Of a stretch of 64,000 nucleotides of DNA, positions 47,609 through 59,814 are shown one piece after another. The stretch's first letter is position 1, and the number at the start of each line of letters is the position of its first letter. Under the pieces are notes generated by a model. The model worked only from the letters and a program-made list of their open reading frames with translations, was not told where the DNA came from and searched no databases. A program made the translations under genes and the position numbers. The stretch is from Podaxis mareebaensis (Eukaryota > Basidiomycota > Agaricomycetes > Agaricales > Agaricaceae): the NCBI GenBank assembly GCA_018524725.1, contig JAEUWP010000316.1, positions 124,001-188,000 on the forward strand. Direction: 5' to 3'.

Positions 47609-48565
47609 TCGCTCGTTACCCCTGTGACGGCAATTCCGGTCTCTCGTAGACAATTCAAACATAAACTCAAAGTACAAAGCCACGTCCACGGTGGGATCCA
47701 TTGCTCAAACGGCCGAGCGCTTAAGAGCATCGCCGGTCCGGTTCCCGACTTGTGTCAGAAGTTCGCCAACCCTCTTGTGCTCACGACATTCCTCACAACA
47801 AGGAAAAGGCCAAGAACTCTGTTCTTCAATTCAAATGAATATTTCAGGTTACCGAATAAATCCTATGCATCCTCAGACGCCACAAGGGATCATTAATCAC
47901 CAGACTACTCTTAAACAACATTCTCGCCTGCGCGTCCAAATGCGATAGCCCGAACTCATACCTATGACCGGGAGACAATTTTATAGGAGTATTGCCTCGA
48001 GTATATTGACGATAGCGCGCGTACGAGGCTGACAACCGTGGAGCGATGGTCCCAAGTAACATTATTGAGTACTGGGTCTCCATTCAGAATTACTCTACAA
48101 GAACGCACAATGCTTTTGGTTATTTAATCTAGTCAAGCATAGAGGTTCGAATGCTAGCCTGTCGCCTGAACCACGGTCAAACTTACGCCCTGCAATGAAG
48201 GCAGTACTCAATGCACTTGGCCCCCCACACATACTCGAGTCGTGACGTCCTTTCTGCCTCTACATAAGGTTTCCTCGAGCTTGGAATATTTTCACCAAGA
48301 GACAAACCAGAAATAGCACGTCGAGATCGCCTATCCACAGAAGACTTCACCAACGGCAACCACCCGTTGGCAGGAAATATCAATATCACGTTGCCTGTCC
48401 ATGTGGCATGACCTGTATAGGGAACGTGAGTGACTTACCCGAGCGTCGCCGCAACGTCACTATTAGTATTTGGTACAAGTGTGTGATGGCAAACAACACG
48501 CATTACCCGATCTGCACAATTAGCCAGTTGTGCGTCAATCTCCATCACAATGTTCTCTCTGGACC
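47609..48565. other. Spacer between tRNA-Glu and palB-like gene
   Basis: Contains a tRNA-Ser-like scrap near 47,700-47,750 (ggccgagcgcttaag) that does not form a cloverleaf. No gene recognised. Confidence 0.4.
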
Positions 48566-51500
48566 ATGCTCAACTCAGACATCTCGTCTGAAGCACGCGC
48601 GGCGGAGGTATTCGTTGTGCATGAAATCATCAGCTTGATCGCTCACCGGGCTTCAAACAGAATACATACGCCAAAGCAACCAAAGCGGAACTGGCTCGCA
48701 ACTACGATGAAGCATTCAAACTATATGTTCAGGCAACGGAATCGTTTCTCCACTTGAGCCGGGCGACCCACCATTCGGAAGCATTACGTACCAAGTGGAA
48801 AGCCAGCGCGAGTAAGGCACTTGAGAGGGCCGAGAAGATCAAAGCGTTCGCACAGAAGTCTCAGGAAAAGCAGAAAGCTACTGGTGATGTCGTACCGAGT
48901 CCTGTTGGCGGAAGCGCGAGCGCGAGTGGAGCCGCAAATGTTAGACTAACACCAATAGGCATAAACCACTTTTCTCATCGTGCGTGAATTTATTCTGTTT
49001 CTGCTATCTCTCACCGAACGATCCATGGACAGAGGAACAGTACTTTGTTCTCAAACGCGGCTCGTGTATCAATGGGCTTACGTTCCCTTTGTGGGACGAA
49101 CCGTTACCTCCCTCATCCTCTGCCTCCCAATTCACGTACGTATCCCCCTATTCGTCGGCCATGTCAGCCCGCTTATTCTACCGACAGTGACCCAGATGGG
49201 CAACCTCTACTATCCGCCGAACAACAACGCGTCTCTGCAACCTGGCGCCGATTGTCTCATACTTCAACCGACGTTTCAGGGAGGCGCAAACTCCTGCCCC
49301 AAGAAATTCTACAACATATCGTTACGGACTGTTCTGTCTGCGCATCAATTTCCGTCTGTTTGGAACACGCTAGGCGCTTTGGCTCTGATGTACGCGCTCT
49401 TCTCTTCTTGTATGTATTCGCTTTGATTGACTAGAAGACACGATGTAGCTTGCACGTTCGACGTTACACTCTCCGAGTGGTGTAACGGTTTCATTAGAAG
49501 ACAAGACTGCTGCGTTGTCCTTGGCTGACGACCGAAGCGCGGCTCAGAGCGGGAGATACGACGTAAAGATGTTTGTCAATGGTGCTTGGAGACGAGTTCG
49601 TCCGCTTTCTCCGCTCGGGATGCTTTCGGCTGACCGTTTGGTTAGATAGGTCCGTACTTTATTCTAACCCGCAGCAACTTTAATTTAACACAGATATAAT
49701 CAAGTTATCGATGATGCGCTCCCTTATAACCCATCTGATGGCAGCCTCATGTGCATGACCGTATACTCGGAGGATGGGGGTGGGCAGATGGTGTATTGGC
49801 CAAGTCTGGTTGAGAAAAGTGTGCGTTATATCCCATTATTCGAGATATCGACATTGAAAATCCGTGTTTTCGTAGTACATGAAGCTCATGGGTGGATATG
49901 ACTTCCCCGGGTCGTGAGTATAGCTATGACTCATTCTATGCACGTTATTGAACAACCCTTACAGGAACTCGAGCATAGACTTACAGTGAGTGCTTCGCGG
50001 CTCATCATTTGTATAAACACTCAGCCACATAGTGCAATCGCTGGCTGGATACCAGAACAGATTGACATCAAAAGGTCTGTCCGCCTATCCTCTTCCTTTC
50101 CGCCATAATATAACACGCCTATCCACCCAGTCCGACCTTTGAACGTGAGAGGACATGGGAACGTCTCGTTCAGGGTTTCATAAATGGTAAGTGCGACAAC
50201 CCAAGATACAGTGACTTGATTTCTCATCCATCTGGACAGGGCAATGCATTGTCACTCTGGGCACAGGTCCTCGGCCTGGCATACGCTGGCGCGATACGCC
50301 GTTGTTGGAGTCCCACAGCTACGCTGTTATAGGTAATGCGCCTTCTCCTGGGCTCCGGGCGGTTCTCAACGCCTACGATAGATATCGCGGAAAATGAAGA
50401 AGACCGCTTATTCACAGTCTTAGACTCTTGGGTCAGGCCTGAAGATGAACAATGTTCTCGTATGTTACCGCTTCGACTGTCCTGGCGCTAATGTAAGCTT
50501 ACGATTGCGGTTTTATAGGAGTAATGCAAATACCTTGGTCGGAAGTTCTGTACGTCTTTGATGGAATTTATCTGAGCTGGGACCCCGCTATGTGGAAGCA
50601 TCGCATCGATTTTCATGGGTGCGTACTGCGCAACACCCCCAAGGCTTTATAATCACTGATTGTTTCTTAGAATGTGGAAGAGGGGCAATCAGGAAGACGA
50701 AGGTGAGGCCCTGCAACGTGCCTCGCATTCACCCAGTCTAATGGCTATTGATCCCAGTAGATGCGAACCATAATCTCCGCATCAACTTCGTCAACGCCAA
50801 TGCTGAAGCAGAAGAGGAAATTTGGGTCTTGCTGACACGTCACATACGCGACACGCGTCGTACAAACGATTTCATCTGCCTTCGTACGGAAGTTGAAAAT
50901 CCTATTTTACCTCCGTCGTCCAGAATCAACCATCAACACCAAGTTTCCAATACTGGCACATACACTAATAGCACGCATGTTCTCGTCCGCACAGCTATCC
51001 CGCCTTCGTATAGGTCTGGCACAGCCGCTGTTACGGCTTCGTATGAGGGTGAGAAGGATGTGAGGGAGGTTGGGTTTAGTATTGTCGTATATTCGGGTGC
51101 GAATGTTCGGGTTGCCTGGGATGAGAGTATTGGTCCTCCACCCTATTCCACCAAGGTATAGCTCTGTAAATGTTCTTGCGGAGTTGGCGCTGACGTTGCT
51201 ATGGTACAGGTAGAAGGAACATTGACGAGTAAGAATTCTGGAGGAAACTGCGCTTACCCGACTTTCATGGTGAACCCACAATATCATCTTTGCATACATC
51301 CTTCCACGAAAGCTGGTACAGGAGGAGGATCGAAGAGATCCAAGACAAAGGTGGTTCTCAGAGCGGGGAAGGATGTGCCGGTGAACGTTGTTGCGGTCTG
51401 GTCGAAAGGTGACCGGAAAGCCGAGTGCGTACCATCTCCTTCACAGTTGTGTGCAGAAGGTACTGACGAGAGGTTCGTGTAGGCTTGTGGAACAAGAGGT

Positions 51501-52200
51501 TGCGGCGAGCTCGGGCGCATACACCTACGGACTTGCGCAGGTTGTTAAGGACCTTATGCGTACGTTTGCTCCCATCTCATCTTTCCGTCGCTCACAATGA
51601 TATCAATTTAGCCGGGGACTACACTCTGATAGTCTCAGCGTTCGAACCACATCATACAGGTGGTTACTCGCTCAAATTTGAATGCTCGACTCCCTTCGAT
51701 CTGAAGGCCATACCTCAAGAAGGGGCAGGGATGTATACCAAGGTTACCCGAGGGGCCTGGGATACAAATACTGCTGCAGGCGGACCAGCGTTTCAAAAGT
51801 ACGCGTTGAATCCGCGATTCGAACTTGCATTACCAACGTCAGGGCAGATCAAGTGCGTACCAAATGCTTTACACGCACGCGATTCTGACCACTGTTGTCG
51901 ATTAGAATTCGACTTCAACTACTTGATCCTGCGAAAGTCAGTTCTACAGCGCTCAACGTCGCTGTCTTCCACTCCACCTCCACTTCCACATCAACATCAT
52001 CAGCTCGTGTGAATACAGGACCTGTAGCGACATCAGGCGCGTACAGTGAGACGTTGGCTGGAGTTGTGACGCCGCTCGTAACGCTCGCGAAGGGGATGTA
52101 CGAGGTTGTTCCGTCGACTTATAGCCCGGGTGTTCAGACGGAGTTTAGGTTAGTTGTGTACTCGAGTGTGAGCGGAATTGAGATCAGGAGGGTTCGTTGA
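48566..52200 (+). CDS. palB: PalB/Rim13 calpain-like cysteine protease
   Basis: Protease of the fungal ambient-pH (Pal/Rim) pathway that processes the PacC/Rim101 factor (family knowledge). Nineteen exons, 871 aa: 48566-48607, 48661-48979, 49033-49135, 49188-49389, 49449-49599, 49705-49820, 49876-49913, 49965-49985, 50033-50074, 50131-50186, 50240-50332, 50382-50459, 50519-50618, 50671-50702, 50761-51155, 51210-51424, 51483-51559, 51612-51852 and 51906-52200. An N-terminal MIT domain (about 15-75) fits docking on ESCRT-III. The catalytic domain has Cys203 ('VTDCSVCAS'), 'YMKLMGGYDFPGS', 'SIDLHAIAGW' and His389 ('LLESHSYAVI'). Two calpain-type beta domains follow ('IPWSEVLYVFDGIY', 'GDYTLIVSAFEP'). 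The third triad position, 20 residues after the His, is Asp409, not Asn. The junction at 49,600/49,704 is the least certain. Confidence 0.92.
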
Positions 52201-53185
52201 TCAATTAGTTGAGGGTGATTTAGGTTTAAGTAGAGTATCTTCCTTCTACTATTTCTGCTTCTGCTTTTGGGGCCTTGTTAAAACTGATGTATTCTCGTTT
52301 GGATAGGTAACATAGCCGACACTTCTCCTATGGTTTTCACTGAGCTTATGAAGTCGGACCCGACACTCATTTTCTAGGAAGAACTGATAAGCGTAATAGC
52401 TTTTTAAAGATGTGAAATATACAGAAGGTTCGTGATGCTGCCATCAAATATATAGAAGCGCTACTTTAGCCATTGAGTCCTTGTCATTGTCAAGCTCATT
52501 CGTCGGAACAGATCACTCGTGATCGGAGTCTGAGAAGCATTAGGACAAGACCTTGCTTCGAAAATGATAGCTGCCCTCGAAAGATGTGTTGCCTCCCACA
52601 ACCAATCGAACACTGTATACAGTTTTGGCTTGAGGTTTGCCAGGTTCACCAAGGGCGAGAGCTCTTGGATTTCCTACCCTGCTTTGACACCCCCGGCCTG
52701 GAAAACCTCCGGAACACTCTGAATTGATAGTAGAGGCTGTGGCAACATCCCACGGTGAGGCCTAAGATAGTAAGTTGTACACTGTCACTATTCCCAAAAC
52801 ACAGAACTCAAGTACTGTAGGATTGAAGATCAGTGATTGTGTACATTCGAGCTATGGAGTTGATGTATGCCTTCAACTGCTCTTTCACTTAGCGCTCAAC
52901 ATTCTGAGTCCAGCAGCGGGTGAGCCCGGAAGGAAGGCAAGAATGGGTATTTTGTCGTCGAACAAATACTGAAGTAACTTTTATCTGAAACATGTAGCCT
53001 GAAACGGGAGATACGTGTTTATGAAAGAGTTGTGCGACGCCATCCCATCCAGGAAATAAGCCAGTTATGCCTTCACGTTTGGCGGGAGACGTGGTATACA
53101 AAATCAGACTGAAGAGCGGGCGTAACACAAGCGGGATAGGAACCCCAATGTGCGGCTTTGATTCCCAGAAAGTATTACGAAACAG
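52201..53185. other. Convergent intergenic region
   Basis: 985 bp between the 3' ends of palB and the J-domain gene. No gene or repeat recognised. Confidence 0.45.
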
Positions 53186-54767
53186 CTAATCTACCCAAAG
53201 TTCCCGGGGCATCTTTTTTGTAGGACTCCCAGAGTGTCGGGGCGACGGAGAGCGCGGTGGAGAAGGACGAGGGGACGGTAGAGGCTCATTAGCGTTTGGC
53301 GATTCCAGTTTGTCTTCAGGAGTGTTTTTAGTTGGATGGCCCTCAACAACGTAGTAGGCGCTCCCATCAATGATAGCAGAGCCAGACGGGTCACTTGCAC
53401 CGGAACCTCCAGCAGCCGCCTCCCAGAAATTCTTTGCCCGGTTCTGAGTCTGCATGTGTGCGCTATCCATTGTCGAAGCCGAGGGGCCAGCAGAGTCACC
53501 AGTACTAGGAGATGAAAGGGCTCTGCCAACGAGGACGGCGCGTTCCCAAGCACTGCGTAAAGGACCGGAATCTTTCTTGAGGTTGTGCTCAATGATGAGA
53601 TCGCGCATTTTGGAGGTGAGGGATTGTAAAAGGGGCAAGGTTTCTTTTAGGGGGAGGGGCGTCATCAGCGGGAGAGTTGCACGTCCATTCGTGATGGGCG
53701 AGACTGTGGAAGGGGAGAGGGAGTGGAAATCCGAGTGTAGGATAATTGATGCTAACGAGGGGAGTAAGGTTTTGTTTGTGAAGAAATGGGAACACGTGTT
53801 GCATACCTTCGCGATCTGCAACACTCGCGAGGACTTGAGTCTTCTCCAGAATAGCTTTCTCGACCCGAGGGTCATCATCGGGAGGTGAGAAGAGGGGAGC
53901 GACACGACTGAGAGCGACACTGAAGAAAAGGAAGAGTTGGTGGAGGAAGAGGATGTGTTGGTACGTGATACGGTTTGGGAAGAAGTAGGAGAAGATGTAT
54001 GTCTGTTTGCCGGAAGGCGCAAGAATGAGAGCGAGTTCTGCAATCAAGAAAAACGAAAAGAGGAGGTAGCGCCACTGGGTAACAATAAAGAAGCGGGAAT
54101 ATTAGTTGGGGCGTTTAGGTGGTGACACGAGGTGACACGTACGAAGGAAACTGGACTGGGTCTACCGATTGTAGACCAGAAGAGAAGGGCAGCACCGGTG
54201 ACAATGTGGTAGCCAGAAGCCTGGAGGATTCCTTGGTGTAGAAATTCGCGTTTAGTTGAGCATCCCTTCCAGGACAGCACACTGGGGCCGAACCTACAAA
54301 GGCATCAGAAAGGATAACTTCGGCGTTGATAACGATGCTAACCGATCGTAGGCAAATCTGACAACGGGATTCTTCAAGGCCTCGAATATCTCTCTGACCA
54401 TTATGAACACCTGCGCGCCTTCTGGTCCGACACCAGGCATATCTGGGTGATTCTTCTTCGCGAATTGTCGGAACGCGGCCTTCAGCCCACCTTCATCAAC
54501 ATCAGGCGTGACTCCGAGTATCTCGTAGAAGTTGGGCGGGAGTGCACGCGCAGATTGAACCATGTTGTAGAGAAGATATCCCAAAACGACGAACGCGAAC
54601 GTGTAAGCATAGTGTTTTCGATAAGCAGGTGTTCCAAGGCCGGGAGGGGTGAATCCAGGGAGCTTTGTCGCGAGGGTCCGATGCAAGAATGAGAGAAGCT
54701 GACGAGTTACAAGGTCCGGGACAATTGTCCAGCCTACAAGGCCGAGTAACGCAGTTCCAGAGGCCAT
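53186..54767 (-). CDS. Multi-pass membrane J-domain protein
   Basis: Probable Hsp70 co-chaperone anchored in a membrane. Exons: 54767-54343, 54293-54143, 54074-53807 and 53703-53186 (453 aa). An in-frame ATG at 54,824 would add 19 residues; I chose 'MASGTALLG' because the first membrane helix follows directly. Two N-terminal helices (about 3-22 and 57-78) precede a J domain at about 80-150 ('YEILGVTPDVDE', HPD in 'KKNHPDMPG'). Then come three more hydrophobic segments ('GYHIVTGAALLFWS', 'WRYLLFSFFLIAELALILA', 'LHQLFLFFSVAL') and a long Ser/Pro-rich, probably cytosolic tail ending 'PRELWVD'. The layout resembles fungal ER or mitochondrial membrane DnaJ proteins, but I cannot name an orthologue. 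Confidence 0.85.
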
Positions 54768-54907
54768 ACCGCTGTGGACTGTGGTGGGCAATGGTTTGCC
54801 TCTGTGAAGGCCGTTGATCTCCACGTGATCATGACATCAGGAATGCCATTAACTCGGAATTCACCTCCTTGTGCTCGCTCTCGTTACCACCCACCCCCAC
54901 CATCACC
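54768..54907. promoter_or_regulatory. Shared divergent promoter
   Basis: 140 bp between the start codons of the J-domain gene (minus) and the coiled-coil gene (plus), or 83 bp if the upstream ATG of the former is used. Contains the repeated CACCCAC/CACCATC tract just before the plus-strand ATG. Confidence 0.5.
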
Positions 54908-56912
54908 ATGGCCACAACCATGAGCGACACCCAGACAGTGGCAGCGATTGTCGAGATGCTAGGTGGCATGAAGATTAACCCAGACGCACTGCTGGCCAAC
55001 GATATCCCCGAGGCACAAGCAATCATGAGTGCCATTGCTGAACAGCTTTGGATGGGTGGCAGGCTGAAAAGCGACGTGTCGTCAAACGCCATGATGTCGT
55101 TGCGTGCCGCTTTCAAGGATATCGCTTTAGAGGATAAAGAGCTTCAGGTGTGCGTGATTGATTGTTGGCTTCCTGATACTTTCTGACCACCAGCCGTTTT
55201 AGATTCAAGGAGTTGGGTACCTGCCAGTCTGAGCAAAGTCCAGAGCTCCCTGGTTACAGACTCCCTTCTGAAATTGGGTGTGTGCTACGGAGAGGACTCC
55301 GCCTTCAGCGACTCTTATGCGGTATCCTCCAGGCGCGAAGCAGAACATATCCGCTTCGAGGTACAAGCACTAGAAGAAGAAACAGAACGACTGAAGGCCC
55401 GGTCCCAACAGATTAAGTTTGTCCCTTCCATTCCAGCCCTTTGTTTTCCCTTTCTAAACTTAACATACTCTACAGGAAAGCGTCTCAGCACATGTCACGT
55501 AACATTCGCACTCTGCAAGATACCTTTTCTATCGTTCGGTCGACGAGTGAAAACACCATGAAACGTATTGATGACCTTTCGTCACAAATGGACGGAACGA
55601 TAGCCGATGCTGCACAAGCTGGCTACACCCTACTTTCGTCATTTGAAAATGCTCCTTATGATGGCTGTCAGTCTTAAATCTCATCCTTTCTGACCTACAT
55701 TCATTCAAGCGCCACAGATGTCACTGCCTTAAGCTCTATCAACCAAGTTTACTCCAACTATACTGACACGCTCACATCATACCTCGACTACATCGACACC
55801 TCCTCCCGAACTTTAGTGGAAGAAACAGGTGTCGACGCCGATGAACTTGAAAGTGTCCTAAAACGATACTCTCCGGACGCTAGATGGGAGGATATCCCGC
55901 TGAGTGTCAGAGAGTACCAAATACAACAGGCATACCTTGCGCAAGTCGGGGATTTGTGCGATAAAATGGAAGGCATCAGTGTATCTCAGGAATCCAATCG
56001 CGATTGGATTGTGGACGCTATGTATTTGGTTGAAGCTGAAGGGGCAGAGGAAAGTGATGTTCCTGAAGATCGCATGCCGAATGTCGTACCCAACGTGCGC
56101 GCAGAGATTGATTGCGCATTGGCAAAAGACCAACTTGCATATTTAAATTCGCGCAATGTCCTCCTTGATAATGTGAGTGTCAGTTCTGTGAATTTTCACA
56201 GCTCCGCTGACCGGTAAATGTACAGGCGATATCAGCGATGGAGGACACAATCATGGCACCCCTGGATGATCTTCTTTCTCATCTCTCCTTAGAGGAAAAG
56301 CTAGTCCGAGAGGCGGAGGTGTTATACAGTGTTCTGGGCGAAGAGATTGAAAGCGCAGTGGAGGCTGTTACCAGTTCGCAACTCGCTTCCGAAACCCCTC
56401 AGGATTCGAGTGTTGCGGAACCTGCGGAGGGTAAAGGTGCCATAAACGATCCCAGCGCGGAAAGTCTCAAAGGACTTGAAGGTTGGGAACAGGAGGTGGA
56501 AGCACGGCAGCGTCAGTTTGGACCTGGGCATGATGGTTTATCCCACGTATTGGGTCCCTTGTGAGTGTCATTTTTCATTTCGCTCTCTTAGTAGCGTGGC
56601 TCATGCATGCTTGATATTCAGAAATGCATTGCATGACCCTTTCCTCAATGCGATCTACGCCAATTCGCCGTTGAACACATCTCCACCCTTCGCTCACTCC
56701 CCTCATTCGATGAATCTAATGAACGAGGCGGGGACGGTGACAACACGATTGAATGACGAAATAGACAGATTAACCAAGGTCTGTTGTTTCTCTCGATTAT
56801 TGTAACTCATGCCTGACGAGTGGTATGCAAATAGGAGGTGGAAAATTCCATCGAGTCAAGGAGGGCTCAGCGGAAGCTAGGTGCTTTTGTTGATCGATGG
56901 ATAAATACGTGA
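54908..56912 (+). CDS. Coiled-coil protein, possibly HAUS3/augmin-like
   Basis: Seven exons: 54908-55149, 55210-55416, 55476-55666, 55718-56172, 56226-56560, 56622-56778 and 56835-56912 (554 aa, phases consistent; first intron read with a GTGCGT donor). The N-terminal globular part has 'VAAIVEMLGGMKINPDALL'. Long heptad-like helices follow ('AEHIRFEVQALEEETERL', 'RTLQDTFSIVRSTSENTMKR', 'LEEKLVREAEVLYSVLGEEI'), with an acidic linker near residue 420 and a short basic end. A segment 'ALAKDQLAYLNSRNVLLDN' recalls the conserved region of augmin subunit 3, which together with the N-terminus hints at HAUS3, a microtubule-branching factor. This is weak, and other coiled-coil families fit too. Its 3' half is duplicated at 59,815. 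Confidence 0.7.
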
Positions 56913-57189
56913 AGCCATGGATATGGACGTGAAAGTCCACTCATTATAGTAATAATGTGTCTGCGCTGTAATCTAGTGTATCGCCCGTGTATAATTATTT
57001 CGTAGGGAATCTCAATGTAGCCTACTAGTCTATGTATGTGATGTATCTTTAACCTGGCCTTCAACAAACATAGGAGCTGAAATGATGAAGCGAAAAATAC
57101 GATTTAGTGCTCAAGCACTGCATGTTGCGAAACACAGGAGCCGTGGGCAGCAGCGATAACCGCTTGTTTCGCAGTGCAATGTGTGGTCT
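55891..57189 (+). repeat. Source copy of 1.3-kb segmental duplication
   Basis: Matches 59,815-61,112 in the same orientation, with an offset of 3,924 bp and then 3,923 bp after a single-base deletion in the other copy. By eye the copies are about 95% identical. The segment starts inside exon 4 of the coiled-coil gene and ends 277 bp past its stop codon. Confidence 0.95.
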
Positions 57190-58106
57190 ACGAGATGAAA
57201 CGACCATCTTAAAGATCGAGAACGCGGATTTGATGTTTTTTTACGACGTGGTGCATCCACGACATAATAATGATAAGATGATTTTTGATGTCCCGTACAT
57301 GGAGGACTATACGACGAACTATCGTTACGAACCTGCTCGGAAGGGCTTGCTCCTTTTAAAGACACTCGATATGATTAGATGTATAATACGTCCCCACTAA
57401 TCAATGACTTTGTGACAACGTGAATGTAACCTAGAAGCTTCCATCGCATGGCCTGCACTGAGATTTGTTACCGCAAAAGAAGTCTGCACCAACCAGTTTC
57501 ATATACATCACCATTAACCAGATAACATCGTTCTGGGACTAAACCACACTGCATTGCGTTTCTGATAGAGTAGAAAGCAAGGAAGAAGATGGAAAAACCA
57601 GCAACAAGGTACACAGAACGATAGAATAAGAAGAAAATCTTCCTGATAATGGCAGGAATCCTCTACTTGAGACGACGTAGAGGGAGTAGAAGGATGACGG
57701 GCTGCAACAAGAAAAAAAGGCAGGATGTACGCCAGATCATTTGTTCGGCGTCGGATGGGAACGTAAGATGCCTGATGCAGAGTAGAAGCAAACCCCAATA
57801 TATCACCGTTACCAGGGTTCTCGCGATGCAGTGTGAGAGGAGCGCAAAGTTTCGCAGAAGACCCTTTTTGATTGCAAGCCAGAGAATGAAATAACTGGAA
57901 GAGGGATACTGCTATGCTACTTTTCTTGGTGGGGCAATCTAACCCTCGGCCGCCGGCAAACCAGCTCAGATAGCAGCTGATAGCAAGACTTCACTTGCCT
58001 CTGCGGTCAGGGGTTTAGTGTCTGAACACTACGTCACAATTTCCACGCACAGGTTGACTATCCAGGTTGTCTGACAGGTTTCCGCCGACCTCCAATCACT
58101 TCCTCG
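57190..58106. other. Intergenic, nothing recognised
   Basis: No open frame with support. It lies between the duplicated segment and the 309-aa gene. Confidence 0.45.
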
Positions 58107-59144
58107 ATGACTGATATGGTGCCTGTCGTATGCCGTGTCTTCAAGGTCCGCGTCCCTTCACTATTTCTCGCACAATGATTAGCTGATATGCCTTCACCAG
58201 CTACCTCCCGAACAACATCTCTTCTTCACGATGCGGGATCTGCTCGAAGAGATGTTGCGGAAACTTGATGGATTACATCTCATTTTGTATGAGTCTCAGG
58301 AGGCCCAACAATCCCAAGAGGCAGTTCGACTTCTGCACGACACTCGTACCAAAGCAGCGGCGCAGGCCATGGCGTTATTCCGGGTCGCATACTTTGTGAA
58401 TAACTTCGCAAGGGTTTACCTCGAACTTCTCATCACTATGTCGTTACCCCCTGAAAACTCGGAGGCACGGAGGAATGCTGCCTGGGCATCGTACTTGCGC
58501 ATAAAGGCCGATATAACTGCTAGAGAATGTGAAAAAGCCCAGAAAGATATGGCCCGGTTCGGTCAGGATACTGCTGGCGCCGTGGAACGAGCCACTTCAT
58601 TGCTAAGCTCCCTTGAGCCCAGTAAGTTCCGCTTCAAATGCAATTCTCCGTCTATGGTGAATCTGATCACACAGACAAAAACTCGAGAGGAGACGTGCTC
58701 AGCGAGGACAATGCTCAAGCTGTCACTGACATTCTTCATGCGGTCAACAAATGTGCCTCTGTGCTCCGAGACGCCGGAAAATATTACCGAGATATGGAAC
58801 AAGACCTGAACGGTCCTATCCAATTCATAGCAAGCTCGCCGCCCTCGGATGAAGAAGTAGAAATAGTTCGTTCCCGCTGGGCAGAATTTCTAGCTGCAAG
58901 TGTGAAGGTGCTATTAGAGGTTGGCGACCTTCGCATATCGTTGAGCCATCATCCTTATTGGCCACGAGGAGAGGATATTCCCAGTTACTCTGCGACGACG
59001 GGAGAAAGTCTGAAGGGAACCAACGCGCCCGTTCCGCTGAAGACTATCCAAGGTGCGTCAGCTCCTGCTCAACCTAGAGTGTCACTCTTGCGCCGGCTTC
59101 TATCTCGTCTTACTTCTCGAAGCCATAACAGTGTAAACAGGTAG
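58107..59144 (+). CDS. Uncharacterised helical protein, 309 aa
   Basis: Not recognised. Exons: 58107-58145, 58201-58621 and 58675-59144, two introns of 55 and 53 nt with matching phases. Mostly alpha-helical by composition, with Ala/Leu/Glu/Arg-rich segments such as 'MRDLLEEMLRKLDGLHLIL', 'RTKAAAQAMALFRVA' and 'AVTDILHAVNKCASVLRDAG'. A proline-containing region near 230-275 and a basic, Ser/Arg-rich end follow ('LLRRLLSRLTSRSH'). No signal peptide or membrane helix except a marginal one at about residue 90 ('VYLELLITMSL'). It sits between the two copies of a segmental duplication, so it may have been carried along or may be the older resident. Confidence 0.65.
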
Positions 59145-59187
59145 ACCTGTAGACTTTTGTATTGAACTTCAATGAATGAGCAGTAAC

Positions 59188-59680
59188 TCAGTGTCTCCGC
59201 CGTGAAGGTAGATGACTATACTCGCCTAGTGAATGAGCAGTAACTACCAACAGACAGTAAGTACATGATTGATACATCGAATATAACTGTAATGCTTGGT
59301 GTCTCCACTGTGGAGGTAGGCGGCTATATTTACCTAGAGAACGAACAACAGACAGTAAGCACAAGCTTGATATACTGAATATGGCTGGAACGCTCACCTC
59401 AGTGACTCTGCTGTGAAGTAGACGACTGAGGTGAGTTCGCATGATGGTTCTGGTTCCACCCTACTCACCACCAGCTATTCCGGAGGGAAAAAACACCATT
59501 GACTAAAGGACGTTTAGTATCTCAGAGTCTCTGACGCAGTGGAGGACAACTTATATATTTACCTAAGGACATTGAGTATCTACGGAAAGGGTGTAATAGT
59601 ATGTCTATAACAGCACGGAACACTCACCGATGTAGTGGAGGACAACTGAGGTGAGCGGGGGCATGCTGACGTGTCTATAT
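59188..59680 (+). repeat. Degenerate tandem repeat, about 100-120 bp period
   Basis: The motif GTGTCTCC.CTGTGGAGGTAG.CGGCTATA recurs in drifted form at about 59,193, 59,301, 59,402, 59,525 and 59,627. Each is followed by related text (acctagtgaa/acagacagtaagyac/tgatayatcgaatat). Units differ at many sites and by small indels. Non-coding. Confidence 0.7.
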
Positions 59681-59814
59681 GCCTGGAAACTGGCTATCCA
59701 GTCCGAGAAAAAGGAAAAGAAAATCACAGTATGTCTTGCGATCCAATCCACCCAAACCTACTCTCTCCGATATGGTGCTCCCACCATGAGTACGCTCCAG
59801 AGAGCTGATCCACT

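Noticed and set aside
47690..47760. Plus-strand tRNA-Ser-like A-box (ggccgagcgcttaag)
   Set aside because: No matching B box or cloverleaf; probably chance.
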